From Moringa oleifera (lineage: Eukaryota > Streptophyta > Magnoliopsida > Brassicales > Moringaceae), in contig JAJFZO010000234.1 of NCBI GenBank assembly GCA_021397835.1, forward strand, positions 710,001 through 774,000: 64,000 nt of DNA. Reading direction: 5' to 3'. The notes beneath the pieces were generated by a model. That model made no database searches, was not told where the DNA came from, and saw only the letters and a list, made by a program, of their open reading frames with translations. Positions 25,286 to 36,668 of this stretch are shown piece after piece; within the stretch, counting starts at the first letter, position 1, and each line of letters opens with the position of its first letter. Position numbers and translations under genes: made by a program.

Positions 25286-26153
25286 GGGAATATAGCTTAG
25301 TTAGTAGAGCTTCGCTCTTGCAATTGGGTCATTGTGATTACCGATTAGGTGTCTAATTGTTTCATGCGGTAATGATAATATCTTGTGACTGAACCGATGG
25401 CTCACTTTTTCTAAGTAATCAGGAAGAGACTGAAACATGCCACTGAAAGACTCTACTCAGACAAAAATGGGCTGTTAAGAACATAGAGAAGGTAGGATGG
25501 TCAGTTAGTCAGATCCAGCATGGATCGTACATGGACGGTAGTTAGAGTCGATCGCTCTACTAGGGTTCCCTCATCTGGGATCCCTAGAGAAGAGGATCAA
25601 GTTGGTCCTTGCAAACAGCTTGATGTACTATCCGCTTTTAATCTTTTGACCGAACTGTGATAAAAGGAAGGAAAATCCATAGATCAACCCCATCATTTCC
25701 ACCCCGTAAGAATTGTGAAATCACCCCAAGGATGCCTTCGATGTCCAGAGGTCACAAATCGACCATAGAATCGTATTCAATAAGTGGAATGCATTAGCTG
25801 TCCATTTTCAGGTTGGGCAGTAAGGTCAGAAAAGGGCAATCACTCATTTTTAAAACCAACGTTCGAAAGAGTCAAAGTAAAAAATGGGGGAAAGCTCTTC
25901 GTTCCTGGTTCTCTTGTAGCTAGATCCTCTGGAACCATAAGAATCCTTAGTTAAAATGGGATTCCAACTCAACACCTTTTGAGATTTTGAGAAGAGTTGC
26001 TCTTTGAAGAGCACAGTACGATGAAAGTTGTAAGCTATCTTCGGGGGAGAGTTATTGTTTATCGTTGGCCTCTATGGTAGAATCAGTCGGGGGCTTAATC
26101 AGCGGTGGTTTACCCTGTGGCGAATGCCAACCGTTCAAGTCTACTTATCTCTA
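25286..26153 (+). tRNA. trnA-UGC: Plastid tRNA-Ala (UGC), split gene, NUPT copy 1
   Basis: Exon 1 is 25286-25323 (GGGAATATAGCTTAG to CTCTTGCAA, anticodon TGC kept) and exon 2 is 26119-26153 (GGCGAATGCC to TATCTCTA). The group II intron is about 795 bases. The T-arm is weakened (CCGTTCAAGTCTA). The 3' end is partly duplicated immediately after the gene (see 26134-26198). Confidence 0.9.
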
Positions 26154-26198
26154 ACTCATGAACAATGGTTCGAGTCTACTTATCTCTAACTCATGAAC
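26134..26198 (+). repeat. 35-bp partial tandem duplication of the trnA 3' end
   Basis: About 30 bases beginning TTCAAGTCTACTTATCTCTA at 26134 recur at 26169, a period of 35. Block 2 has the stretch once (about 61095-61130), so the duplication is specific to block 1. Confidence 0.85.
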
Positions 26199-26320
26199 TT
26201 AGCCGATACGAAACTATATGATAGCACCCAATTTTTTCAATTCGGCAGTTTGATCTATGATTTCTCATTTGTGGACATTGATAAGGTAAGATCCTTCTGT
26301 TTAGCAACACCTTAGGATGG

Positions 26321-26422
26321 CATAGCCTTAAAGTTAAGGGCGAGGTTCAAACAAGGAAAGGCTTATGGTTGCATAGCCTTAAATTTAAGGGTGAGGTTCA
26401 AACAAGGAAAGGCTTACGGTGG
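26321..26422 (+). repeat. 51-bp tandem duplication across the 23S rRNA 5' end
   Basis: Two units, 26321-26371 and 26372-26422, begin CATAGCCTTAAA and end with the first bases of rrn23 (AACAAGGAAAGGCTTA). They differ at a few sites. Block 2 has one unit (about 61248-61298). Confidence 0.9.
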
Positions 26423-29206
26423 ATACCTAGGCACCTAGAGATGTGGAAAGGCATAGTAAGCGGCAAAATGCTTCGAGGAGTTGAAAATAAGCATAGATCC
26501 GGAGATTCTTGCATTGGTCAACCTTTCAAATTATTGCTGAATCCATAGGCAGGCAAAAGACAACCTGGCGAACTGAAACATCTTAGTAGCTAGAGGAAAA
26601 AAAAGCAAAAGCGATTCCCATAGTAATGGTGAGTGAAATGGGAACAACCTAAATCGTGAAAAAGGAGTTGTAGGAAAGCAACAAAAGTGTCATGGTGCTA
26701 GGCAAAGTAGTGGAGTGCTGCACCCTAGATGGCGAGAGTACAGTAGTCAAAAGCATCGTTAGCTTATGCTTTGACCCGAGTAGCATGGGGCACGTGGAAT
26801 CTCGTGTGAATCAACAAAGACCACCTTGCAAGGCTAAATACTCTTAGGTGATCGATGGCAAAGTAGTATCATGATAAAAGGGTGAAAGGAACCCTCATCA
26901 GGGAGTGAAATAGAACATGAAACCATAAGCTCCTAAGTAGTAAGAGGAGCCCAAGGCTCTGATTGCGTTCTTATTGAAGAATGAGCCAGCGAATCATAAG
27001 CAGTGGCTTGGTTTAGGGAACCCACCAGAGCCGTAGTGAAAGCGAGTCTTCATAGGGCAATTATCACTGCTTATGGACCCGAACTTGGATGATCTATCCA
27101 TGACCAGGATGAAGCTTGGGTGAAACGAAGTAGAGGTCCGAACTGACTGATGTTGAAGAATCAACGGATGAGTTATGGTTAGGTGTGAAATGCAATTGAA
27201 CTTAGAGCTAGCTGGTTCTCCTCGAAATGCATTGAGCTACAGCAGTTGACTAGACATCTATGGTAAAGCACTGTTTTAGTGCGGGCCATGAGAACAACAC
27301 CAAATCGAGGCAAACTCTGAATACTAGATATGACCTCAAAATAACAAGGGTCAAGGTCGGCTAGTGAGCCGATGGGGTATAAGCTTCATCATCGAGAAGG
27401 AAACAGCCCGAATCACCAGATAAGGCCCCTAAATGGCCACTCAATGATAAAGGAGGTAGGGGGCAGAGATAACCAGGAGGTTTGCCTAAAAGTAGCCACC
27501 CTTAAAAGAGTGCGTAATAGCTTATTGATGGAACACTCTTGCACCGAAAATGAATAGGGCTAAGCGATCTGTCAAAGCTGTTGCATGCAAAAATGCATCA
27601 ATAGGGGAGCATTTCATCTCAGAGGAAAGCACCAATGTGAGCAGGGGTCGACGAAGTGGAAGCGAGAATGTTGGCTTGAGTAACACAAACATTAGTGAGA
27701 ATCCAATGCCCCGAAAACCCAAGGGTTCCTCCGTAAGGTTCATCCACGGAAGGTGAGTCAAGGCCTAAGATCAAGCTGAAAGGCATAGACGATGGACAAC
27801 AGGTGAATATTCCTGTATTACCCCTTATTGGTCCCAAGGGACGAAAGAGGCTAGGTTAGCTGAAAGATGGTTATTGGTTCAAGGATGTAAGGTGCCCCTT
27901 ACTTTTTCACGATAAGAACGGGGTAGAGAAAATGCCCTGAGCTAATGTTTAAGTACCAGGCACTAGCAGCACTAAAGTAACCCATGCTATACTCCCAGGA
28001 AAACCTCGAACGACCTTCAATAAAAGGGGTACTTATACCCAAAATCGACGCAGGTGGGTAGGTAGAGAACACCTTAGGGCACGAGACAATTCTCTCTATG
28101 GAACTCAGTAAAATAGCCTCGTAACTTTGGAAGAAGGGGTGCCTCCTCATAAAAAGGGTCGTAGTGATTAGGCTTAAGCCACTATTTACCCAAAACATAG
28201 GTCTTCACAAAGTCATAAGACCATGTATGGGGTTGATGCTAGCCTAGTGCTGAAAGGTCAAGGACGTTAGTGACATGATGACAGGGCAGCTGATGACTAA
28301 AGTCTCGATAAACAGTGGTTATAACTATAACCGTCCTAAGGTAGGAAAATTCCTTATCGGGTGAGTTTCAACCCACATGAAGGGCTTAATGATCTGGACA
28401 CCGCCTTGGAGAGAGGCTCAGTGAAATAGACATGTCTGTAAAGATGCGGACTACCCGCGCCTGGACAGAAAGATCTATGAAGCTTCACCGTTCCTTGGGA
28501 TTGGCTTTGGGCTTTTCCTATGCAACTTAGGTGGAAGGCAAAAAAGGCCTCCTTCCAAGGGGGCCTAAGCCATCAGTGAGATACCACTCTAGAAGAGCTA
28601 GAATTCTAAACTTGTGTCAGGATCTACAGGCCAAAGGATAGTTTTAGGTAGATAATTTTTATGGGGTGTAGGCCTTCTAAAAGGTAATGAAGGAGTGTAA
28701 CTATTTCCTCAAGCCAGATGGAGATTGGCTCTCGAGAGGAAAGGCAGAAGCAAGCTTGATTGTAAGACTCACTCGTCGAGTAGGGACGAAAGTCGACCTT
28801 AATGATCCGATGGTGCCGAGGGGAAGCGTCGTCGCTCAACGAATAAAAGTTACTCTAGGGATAACAAGTTAATCTTCCCCAAGAGCTCACATCAAAGACA
28901 AGGTTTGGCACCTTAATGTCGGCTCTTTGCCACCTAGGGCTATAATATGTTCCAAGGGTTGGGCTGTTTGCCCATTAAAGCGGTAAGTGAGCTGGGTTTA
29001 GAACGTCGTGAGATAGTTTGATCCATATCTTGTGTGGGCGTTAGAGCATTGAGAGGACCTTTCCCTATACGAGAAGACAAGGAAGGACGCACCTTTGGTG
29101 TACCAATTATCATGCTCAGGGTAAATGCTAGGTAGCCAAGTACGGAGTGGATAACTGTTGAAAGCATCTAAGTGCTAAGCCTACCCCAAGGTAAGTGCTC
29201 TTCTAT
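26397..29206 (+). rRNA. rrn23: Plastid 23S rRNA, decayed NUPT copy 1
   Basis: It starts TTCAAACAAGGAAAGGCTTA and runs about 2.81 kb, the usual plastid length. Hallmarks include GTAATAGCTTATTGATGGA (27511, normally GTAATAGCTCACTGATCGA), AACCGTCCTAAGGTAGG (28330), ACTCTAGGGATAACAAGTT (28853; GGGATAACAGGCT in the functional rRNA) and GAGAAGACAAGGAAGGACG (29070). Changes at these universally conserved peptidyl-transferase sites show it is dead. The 3' end is placed about 100 bases before rrn4.5 by analogy. Protein-like open frames inside are shadows. Confidence 0.95.
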
Positions 29207-29307
29207 TCTGACTTCCCTAGAGCAAAGCCTCCAGTAGCACAGTCGAGACAACAACGGGTTCTCTACCCTTGCGGGGATGATGTGACAAAAGTTTCAAGAA
29301 TTCAAGA

Positions 29308-29410
29308 GAAAGTCACAACAAGATGAGCCATCTATCATTACAATAGGTGTTAAGTGGAAGTGCAGTGATGTATGCAGCTGATGCATCCTAACAGATTGGT
29401 AGACTTGAAC
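29308..29410 (+). rRNA. rrn4.5: Plastid 4.5S rRNA, NUPT copy 1
   Basis: A 103-base match from GAAAGTCACAACAAGATG to GGTAGACTTGAAC, corresponding to the 3' end of bacterial 23S rRNA. The core GTGGAAGTGCAGTGATGTAT is unchanged; the first 40 bases carry C-to-T and G-to-A changes. It lies about 100 bases after rrn23 and 256 before rrn5. Confidence 0.93.
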
Positions 29411-29666
29411 CTTGTTCCTACATGACCTAATCAATTCGATCAGGCATTCCCATCTATTTTCATTCTTCAACTCTTTGACAACACAAAAAAAATCATTATT
29501 CAACTCTTTGACAACATGAAAAAACCAAAAGCTCTGCCCTCCTTCTCTGTCTATCCAAGGGATGGAAGGGCAGAGGCCTTTGGTGTCCCCTCTAGTAAAG
29601 AATTAGAGCCTCATAATCACTAGCCAATATGTTTTTCTCGCATACCTTCCTTTGTTCATGGTTCAA

Positions 29667-29787
29667 TATTTTGGTATCCTAGGCGTAGAGAAATAGCACC
29701 AATCCATCCCAAACTTGGTGGTTAAATTCTACTACGGTGATGACATTGTAAGGGAGGTCCTGCGAAAAAATAGCTCGATGCCAAGAT
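29667..29787 (+). rRNA. rrn5: Plastid 5S rRNA, NUPT copy 1
   Basis: A 121-base match starting TATTTTGGTATCCTAGGCGT. It contains CCAATCCATCCCAAACTTGG (CCCGAACTTGG in functional genes) and ends CTCGATGCCAAGAT. A modest number of changes is seen. Only block 1 reaches this gene inside the window. Confidence 0.93.
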
Positions 29788-30051
29788 GATAAAAAGCTTG
29801 ATGCATCTCATTCTTATTACTTTTTCAATATGAAAAAGAAAAAAAATGAAAAATGAAAAGGTCATCTTATTCAAAACCAAAACCCCAATTAGGAAATCCC
29901 TTCCCTCCCACTTCACACCTCGGAATGCACCATTCTTATAAAGAGAAAGGTGCTTTCACATCTTCTTAACCCAAAATGAAATGGCTAGAGAGAGGAAAGG
30001 TTCTTTTTCTTTTTAGGGTACTCTTGGGAACAGATCCAGTGGAGATGGGGT
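29788..30051. other. rrn5-trnR spacer
   Basis: Plastid inverted-repeat spacer with A-rich runs (about 29820-29860). No gene is seen. Confidence 0.6.
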
Positions 30052-30126
30052 GGGCCCTGTAGCTCAGAGGATTAGAGCACATGGCTACGAACCACAACGT
30101 CGGGGGTTCGAATCCCTCCTCGCCCA
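30052..30126 (+). tRNA. trnR-ACG: Plastid tRNA-Arg (ACG), NUPT copy
   Basis: Starts GGGCCCTGTAGCTCAGAGG and ends TCCCTCCTCGCCCA. The anticodon ACG is kept in GGCTACGAACC, and the T-loop GGTTCGAATCC is perfect. One extra base sits in the acceptor/D junction (75 instead of 74). This is one of the best preserved genes here and could be called as an intact tRNA by automatic scans. Confidence 0.92.
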
Positions 30127-30719
30127 CAATCGACGTAAAAGGGAAGAACATTTCCCTCTGGGGTAGAATCATGATCAAGATAGCGAACTCAAAGCTATAG
30201 AACTTGGGGGGTGGGTCTTTTGTCGAAATGGAGTCATCTTACTTTTTATTTAGATGTAAAATTTATCGAAAATGGTTTTTTACCATATAGTATTAATATT
30301 CCAAGCCCGAATTAACATATTTTTTTTATGCTCTATAATTCTTCCTCAGACAGGGAATAGCAGAGCAAGTACAAGTATTAGTAACATAGCAAAAATACGT
30401 TCCTCGTTAATAAATTAATATGTTTGCTTGCGGTAATTGTGACCTCTTGAGAGAATCGATGACTGCATCTTTAATGCACTTGTTAGTACTAATACATCTG
30501 ATAATTCTTAATTGGCTAGTTGTAAATAGCCCTAAGACTATGGAATAAAGGATTATTCCAAACCTACACTGAGGTATTGATGGTGATTCTCAAATATCGC
30601 AGAACAGAATATGATATGACAAGATAGAATGCAATAAAAACAAAGAACGGGTTACCTACTCTTAATGGTCAAAGCAAACCCTTTCATTTTGAATTCTTTA
30701 ATTTGGAATGAATCAATTC
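30127..30719. other. trnR-trnN spacer
   Basis: Plastid inverted-repeat spacer. No gene is seen. Confidence 0.65.
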
Positions 30720-30790
30720 TCCCCAAGTAGGATTCGAACCTATGACCAGTCAATTAACAGTCGACCACTCTACCATTGAGCTACTGAGGA
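30720..30790 (-). tRNA. trnN-GUU: Plastid tRNA-Asn (GUU), NUPT copy
   Basis: On the minus strand it begins TCCTCAGTAGCTCAATGG and ends CCTACTTGGGG. The anticodon GTT is intact in GACTGTTAATTG. The opposite strand to trnR-ACG is as in plastomes, where this gene marks the inner end of the inverted repeat. Confidence 0.92.
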
Positions 30791-31114
30791 ACAACGAGAG
30801 ATTAGATCTCATAGAGTTCAATTCCCGTTCTCAACCCATGAGCAATATGAACTTAAAGTTTCTTTCGTAACCTCCGAAACTTCTTCATGGTGGCTTCGTT
30901 CCATGCCTCATTTCATAGGGAACCTTAAAGTGGCTCTATTTCATTATATTCCATCCATATCCTAATTCTCTTCATTTAATATCTCTTTGGTGTCATTGAC
31001 ATAAGAGATGTCGTTTCTAGTCTATCTCTTTCTATTTCTATATATGGAGAGTTTCAAAATCATCATATAATAATCCAAAAATTGAAATAGAAAAGAAAAA
31101 AAGGGAGGTTTATG
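30791..31114. other. trnN-ycf1 spacer
   Basis: Plastid spacer rich in T; contains a run of A before the ycf1 start. No gene is seen. Confidence 0.6.
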
Positions 31115-32290
31115 ATGATTTTGAAATCTTTTATACTAGGCAATCTAGTATCCTTATGCATGAAGATAATCAATTTGGTCATTGTGGTCGGACTCTATTA
31201 TGAATTTTTGACTACATTTTCCATAGGGCCCTCCTATCTCTTCCTTTTCGAGCTCGGGTTATGGAAGAAGGAGAAGAAAGAACAAAGAAGAAGCTACAAC
31301 AACAACTGGTTTTATTGTGGGACAGCTCATGATGTTCATATCGATCTATTATGTGCCTTTGCATTTAGCATTTGGTAGTCCTTATACGATAATTTTCCTA
31401 GCTCTATCGTATCTTTTGTTTCATTTCTTCTGGAACAATCACGAACACTTTTTTGGTTATGGATTTACTACTAGAAATTCAATGTGTAATATTCGCATTT
31501 AATGTGTATTCCTGAATAATCTCATTTTTCAATTATTCAACATTTCATTTTACCAAGTTCAATGTTAGCCATATTAGTCAACATTTATGTGTTTTGATGC
31601 AACAACAAGATGTTCTTTGTAACAAGTAGTTTTGTTGGTTGGTCAACTGGTCACATTTTATTCATGAAATGGGTTAGATTGGTATTAGTCTAGATATAGC
31701 AAAATAATTCTATTAGGTCTAATGTACTTATTCGATCTAATAAGTTTAAGTATCTTGTGTCAGAATTGAAAAATTCTAAGGCTCGAATCTTTAGTATTCT
31801 TTTATTTATTACTTGTGTCTACTATTTAGGCAGAATACCGTCACTCATTTTTACTAAGAAACTAAAAAGAACCTCGAAAACAGAAGAAAATAGGGGACTA
31901 AACAGGACCAAGAGGTATCTGCCGAAGAAAATCCTTTTCCTTCTCTTTTTTCGAAAGAAAGGGAGGATCCGGGCAAAATCGATGAAATGGAAGAGATCAA
32001 AGTGAATGGAAAGGAAAAAAGAATATGAGGATGATTGAATTTGAATTAATAAACATATAAGGGGCATGTTATGAATATAAAAAACGCATAGTTTATGAAA
32101 ATCTAGATGGGAATCAAGAAAATTTGAATTTAGAAATATTTAAAAACAGATAAATATAGATTTGAAAAACCTCTTGTGAATCTTCTTTTTGATTCTAATT
32201 AATGGAATCAGCCATTTCGATATATAAAAAATAATCGATTTGAAAATGCTGTAAGAAATGAAATGTCACTTTTTTATATAGATTGTTGAA
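31115..32290 (+). pseudogene. ycf1: 5' fragment of ycf1 (Tic214) at the inverted-repeat edge
   Basis: It starts at ATG 31115 ([20 protein letters not shown]) and covers the N-terminal membrane region ([19 protein letters not shown] after a +1 shift, [19 protein letters not shown] at about 31810). It then continues in broken frames to NNRFENAVRNEMS (about 32235-32275). Ycf1/Tic214 is a subunit of the inner-envelope translocon. The length, about 1.2 kb, is typical of the truncated copy that plastomes carry at the inverted-repeat/small-single-copy border, so the truncation may predate transfer. It converges on ndhF. Confidence 0.88.
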
Positions 32291-32361
32291 CAAAATAAAA
32301 CTTAAAGATTCTTCTTAGATTAGAAGAAATTCAGAAATATAAATTTAAAAATAAAAAGTAG

Positions 32362-34589
32362 TTAATTAATAAAAAATAAGTAAATAGGACAAAAATAATA
32401 GGAGATAAGAAGAGATGCGACTCCCTCCACATATTTTATGCTTTATGCTTTCTCTTATAAAGAAACTCGTAATACCTATCCCATTCGGAATTCCATCAAT
32501 TACTCTTCTATCAAAAAAAAAAATACAAAAGAGTTAGTTTCGCTAATCTTCTTATACCATCAGTTAAAGATATTGCATAAAAAGTATCTATGTAAGCACG
32601 ATTATATGGCCAATCATATATCTAATTTTTTATTTTGTCCCACAAAATTCTTTTAGGACCTTTTTTCAAAAATGATTTAAGTATGTTTAAATTCTATAAA
32701 GATGAATAAAAAGGCTTATATAAAAAAGATGCTATAAATATTTCGAAATAAGTTATACTGACTGAAAAGGTTGCACTTGTCAAAAATTCATACCATTCAA
32801 TTTTTTTTTTTGAATTTTGATGTAAAAGGTTCATAGATGGAGTTAATAATTTTGATAATATATCAAAATCTATTCCTTCTTGAGTAAAAGGAATTCCTAT
32901 GGCTCCAACAAACAAAGTAAATATAACCAATACAAGCATAGGAAATAGGATAGTATTGTTCGATTCATGGAGATAAGACAAAGTCGTCTTAATGCCAAGA
33001 TGAGCAATAGTAATAAAAGTTCTATTTTTTACATTACTAACAATTAGATATGCCTTTTTCCAAAAAAAAAAAGAAGCTCTTTTCCTGTTATTTATTGTTA
33101 ATAAAGGTACTAAATGAATTTTTTTGTTAATTTTCTTTGGTTCTTTTTTACTTCATAGAGATATTGAATAGAAAGAGCTACTTTTTTTCCACTATAATTT
33201 TGAAAATGAATGTTTAAATGTCCTTCAAAAGTAAATAAGTATATCCAAAACATATAAAATGCAGTTAATCCGGCAGTAGAACAAGCTATTACTACAAAAA
33301 TTAGTGAATACAACTAACTATCATTAATAATTTCATCTTTGGACAAAAAAAAAAGCAAGGGGGAAATACCACAAAGAGAAGGCGCACCTAATAAAAAAGC
33401 AGTTTTTGTAATCGGCACATGCTTTCTTAAACCACCTATAAGAACGACATTTTGGCTTTTAACTAGAGAATATCCAACAATATCTTCCATTGAATGAATA
33501 ATTGATCTGGGTCCTAAAAACAATAATGCTTTTGAATAAGCATGAGTAATCAAATGAAATAAAGTGGCTCCATAAGACCCCATACTTAGAGCTAACATCA
33601 TATAACCCAATTGAGACATTGTAGAATAGGCTAAGCTTTTCTTAATATCTTTTCGAGCAAGGGCTAAAGTAGCTCCTAATAGTATTGTTATTATACCTAT
33701 CAAGGAAATTAAATACATTATGTAAGGTATGACTATAAAAAGAGGAAGAAGCCGAGCTATAAGAAAAATTCCCGTCGCTACCATAGTAGCAGCATGTATA
33801 AGAGCCAAAATAGGAGTAGGACCTACCATGGCATCAAGTAATCATACATGAAGGGGAAATGCGTAGATTTAGCAATTGGGCCTGCAAATAATAGAAAAGC
33901 ACACAAAGTAAGGAATAAAAAATTAACTTGATTATTATAAATCAAGTTATTGAATATTTCGAACAAATCCTGAAATTCAAAACTACCCGATATCTAATAA
34001 AGGTCTAAGATTCCTAATAATAAACCAAAACCCCCCTACACGATTAGTTACAAAGGCTTTTTGACAAGTATTCACTGCAATAGGTTGTATGAACCAAAAA
34101 CCTATTAATAAATAAGAACACATTCCAACTAATTCCTAAAAAATGTAAACTTGTATCAAATTAGAACTAGTAACTAATCCCAACATTGAAGTATTGAAAA
34201 ACCTCATATAAGCAAAAAATATCATATACCCTTGATCATGAGACATATAATTGTCACTATAAATAAGAACAAAAATTCCAACAGTAGTGATTAATATTGA
34301 CATAATATTAAGTAAGTGGATCAATAAAGTGGTCGAACTCGAAAGAGAATTCATTATTTATGGTCCAAGACCATACATATTGATAGGTGGAACTTCGAGT
34401 TATTTGTCAAATAGCTAGATCGATTGAAAAAATCATAACTATACTTAACAATAAAATGCTAAAAAAAGACCACATACGATGAAGATTCTTTATTATCATC
34501 GAAAAAAGTAGAAGTTCTATTCTTAGTAAAGTAGAAACTGGAAGTGGAATGAAAGGTATGATCCACGAATATTGATATGTGTGTTCCAC
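32362..34589 (-). pseudogene. ndhF: ndhF (plastid NDH subunit 5)
   Basis: NdhF is a proton-pumping membrane subunit of the plastid NDH complex. The start is at 34589 ([18 protein letters not shown]) and the stop at TTA 32362-32364 (minus-strand TAA). The full length, about 2.2 kb, is present with several frameshifts. The best preserved part is 33829-33314 ([50 protein letters not shown]). The C-terminal end reads [14 protein letters not shown]. It lies next to the ycf1 fragment exactly as at the plastid border. Confidence 0.93.
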
Positions 34590-35753
34590 TAAAATTTTTT
34601 TTATTTTATTCTTAATTAATTATTAATTATTTCTGATTCACCAGTTCCTATCTCAAAGAGGAAAATAAAAAAATTAAGATATTTCAAACTTAAAATGGAA
34701 AATTTTTTTATTCGGAATTAGTCTCAATAAAATACTTCAAAATCAAGAAATTAGAAGTGGTTAAATGATATGACTAAGTTACTATTGAAAAAAATAAAAA
34801 AAAATTACTTTTTTACTAAGTTTATTAAGCAAGATCTTTATGAAAATATAGAAACATTCAATTATTATTACAACCCAATAATTTATATACATATATCAAA
34901 AATAGACTAAAGATTTACACTACAAACAAAAAAATACTTAAAATGAATCATAATCATAGGATGAACCAAAGCTTTATCCAATAAAGAAACTAGTTATTTG
35001 AGTTTGTTATCCTTAACTAGTTCATTGTGGAACATAATTGATTGTCTTCCATTACAATAAATGACACTTATGCGTGTAAGAAAGAATATTCTAATTTATT
35101 GTTTTTACAAAATTGTGTATTGATTAACTAAACTACTAGTCTGATTCGAATTTGAAAATTTAAATTAGGTGTACTCTTTCTTCGAGTTTGATCGATTAAT
35201 AAAAAAATAAAAGTTTTTTATTAGATAAAACGTTAAAAAAGGGTTATTAAATTTTTCGATGTCTTTTTCCTGTGTATTATATCATTAATATATTGTAATT
35301 AAGATTTTCTTTTATTTTAATAACCATAAATAAAAAAATAAATGACGCTTTGATTCTTTAGCACAAACACATTTTTTTTTTAATTTCAAATCAAAACAAA
35401 TGAATCATTTTAGCTATGATTCAGTGGTATGATTTGATTCATTGTACAAAAAAAAAAGGTCTGATTGGGTACTAACCAAGCCAGGTTATGGAAATAAAAA
35501 AAGACCCTTTTGGACGAGATAAAATCAAAGAGATATTCTTCTTTTTTGTATTTTGATTTAAAATATCTCTTTCAAGCCTTTTCTTTATCTAAATGGAATT
35601 TCTGACAAGAGTTATATATATAAATGAAAGTTTTATTGTATATAATTAATAATCTATACCCAAAAAAAGCAAAGTATTAAAAAAGTAAAGAAGGGCTTTT
35701 TTTAAGCATTACTTTTTATGTAATGTAAGATAGTAATTATCCTTTTTCAATTA
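34590..35753. other. ndhF upstream spacer joined to trnG-trnS spacer (NUPT junction)
   Basis: The left part (to about 35200) looks like the ndhF-rpl32 spacer of the small single copy. The right part (from about 35400, with CTGATTGGGTACTAACC) looks like the trnG-trnS-GCU spacer of the large single copy. Neither rpl32 nor trnG is present. The join must lie near 35200-35400 in AT-rich sequence and cannot be placed more exactly by eye. Confidence 0.6.
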
Positions 35754-35841
35754 GGAGAAATTGCTGAGTGGACTAAAGCATCGGATAGCTAATCTGTTGT
35801 ACGAGTTATTCATACCGAGGGTTCAAATCCATCTCTTTCCT
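35754..35841 (+). tRNA. trnS-GCU: Plastid tRNA-Ser (GCU), NUPT copy
   Basis: Starts GGAGAAATTGCTGAGTGGAC and ends CATCTCTTTCC, 88 bases, with the long variable arm (TTGTACGAGTTATTCATACC). The anticodon GCT is kept in ATAGCTAATC. T-loop GGTTCAAATCC has one change. The neighbours psbI and psbK lie downstream on the other strand, as in plastomes. Confidence 0.9.
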
Positions 35842-35933
35842 TTTTTTTTTTAATGATGTGGAATTGGAATAGATAAAATCCTAATAATATTATAACATTT
35901 ATAAAAATCAAGCAAGAAAACCCTTATTTTTTT

Positions 35934-36044
35934 TTATTCTTCACATCCGAGATTATGTCATGGATAATTAAATAGGAATCCGAAGATGAAGAGAGAAATA
36001 AAGAATATCACTACGATGTAAACAAAGAGTTTAAGAGTAAGTGT
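35934..36044 (-). pseudogene. psbI: psbI (photosystem II subunit I)
   Basis: A 36-codon frame on the minus strand: TLTLKLFVYIVVIFFISLFI, FGFLFNYP, stop, HNLGCEE, then TAA at 35934-35936. The single membrane span typical of PsbI is recognisable. The start codon ATG has become ACA, and an internal CGA-type codon has become TGA. Too short and broken to be seen as an open frame. Confidence 0.85.
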
Positions 36045-36482
36045 TACACAATCTCCAAGATCTTATCTTTATTTGGGAAAGAAAGATAATAGATTCTTTA
36101 TTTTTATACCACATGTCCTATTTATTTTAACACCAAGAAATGAAGCGATTTTGATAATTTCTATAAATTAAATAAAATAAAAAACATTTGATTTTTTGAG
36201 AATTCATTTGTAAGAAGATAATAGTTGAGTCTTTCCTATTATAATTTTTTTTTCATACAAACAATTAGGTATTGTGTTGTGGTGGACTCTAATAGGTTCT
36301 TTCAGTGAAAAAAGGGGATCAAAATGAGAAAATAGGATGATCCAAATTTATCACATCTACCTAAAAATCTCAATATTTGAATTGGGGGTTCATTCATACT
36401 GTAAGACTTATTTCATCTTCTCAATTGTTAAAATTTTTTTCTCAAATAAATCATAAATTTTTCTAGGATAGTATTAAGGATC
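36045..36482. other. psbI-psbK spacer
   Basis: AT-rich plastid spacer. No gene is seen. Confidence 0.6.
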
Positions 36483-36668
36483 TCATCAAAAACTTACAGC
36501 AGCTTGCCAAACAAAGGCCAAGAGAAAAAAGAGAACATGTATTACTAGCATAACATCTATGATTTGATTCAAAAAAGCGTAGGCCTTGGGCAATTTGGCA
36601 AATAAAAAACTACTTGAAAAAAGGGCAGAATTAAAATGGATACAAATTAATTTAAATATATTAAGCAT
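36483..36668 (-). pseudogene. psbK: psbK (photosystem II subunit K), nearly full length
   Basis: The minus-strand frame from 36668 reads [20 protein letters not shown], then [20 protein letters not shown], ending FVWQAAVSF and TGA at 36486. Known PsbK ends SFR, so the terminal Arg codon has turned into a stop and the protein loses one residue. Of the protein genes here this is the only one still open over almost its whole length. No plastid-type promoter would act in the nucleus, so I treat it as a pseudogene. Confidence 0.88.

Noticed and set aside
22455..29167. Open frames of 60-99 codons on both strands inside rrn16 and rrn23
   Set aside because: They lie entirely within rRNA sequence and have no protein similarity that I recognise; they are chance frames.
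31822..32067. 81-codon minus-strand frame with many hydrophobic residues
   Set aside because: Antisense of the Lys/Glu-rich part of ycf1; low-complexity shadow.
32694..34589. Several separate small membrane-protein genes
   Set aside because: The frames at 32694-32981, 33110-33313, 33314-33829, 34136-34354 and 34407-34589 are pieces of one frameshifted ndhF.
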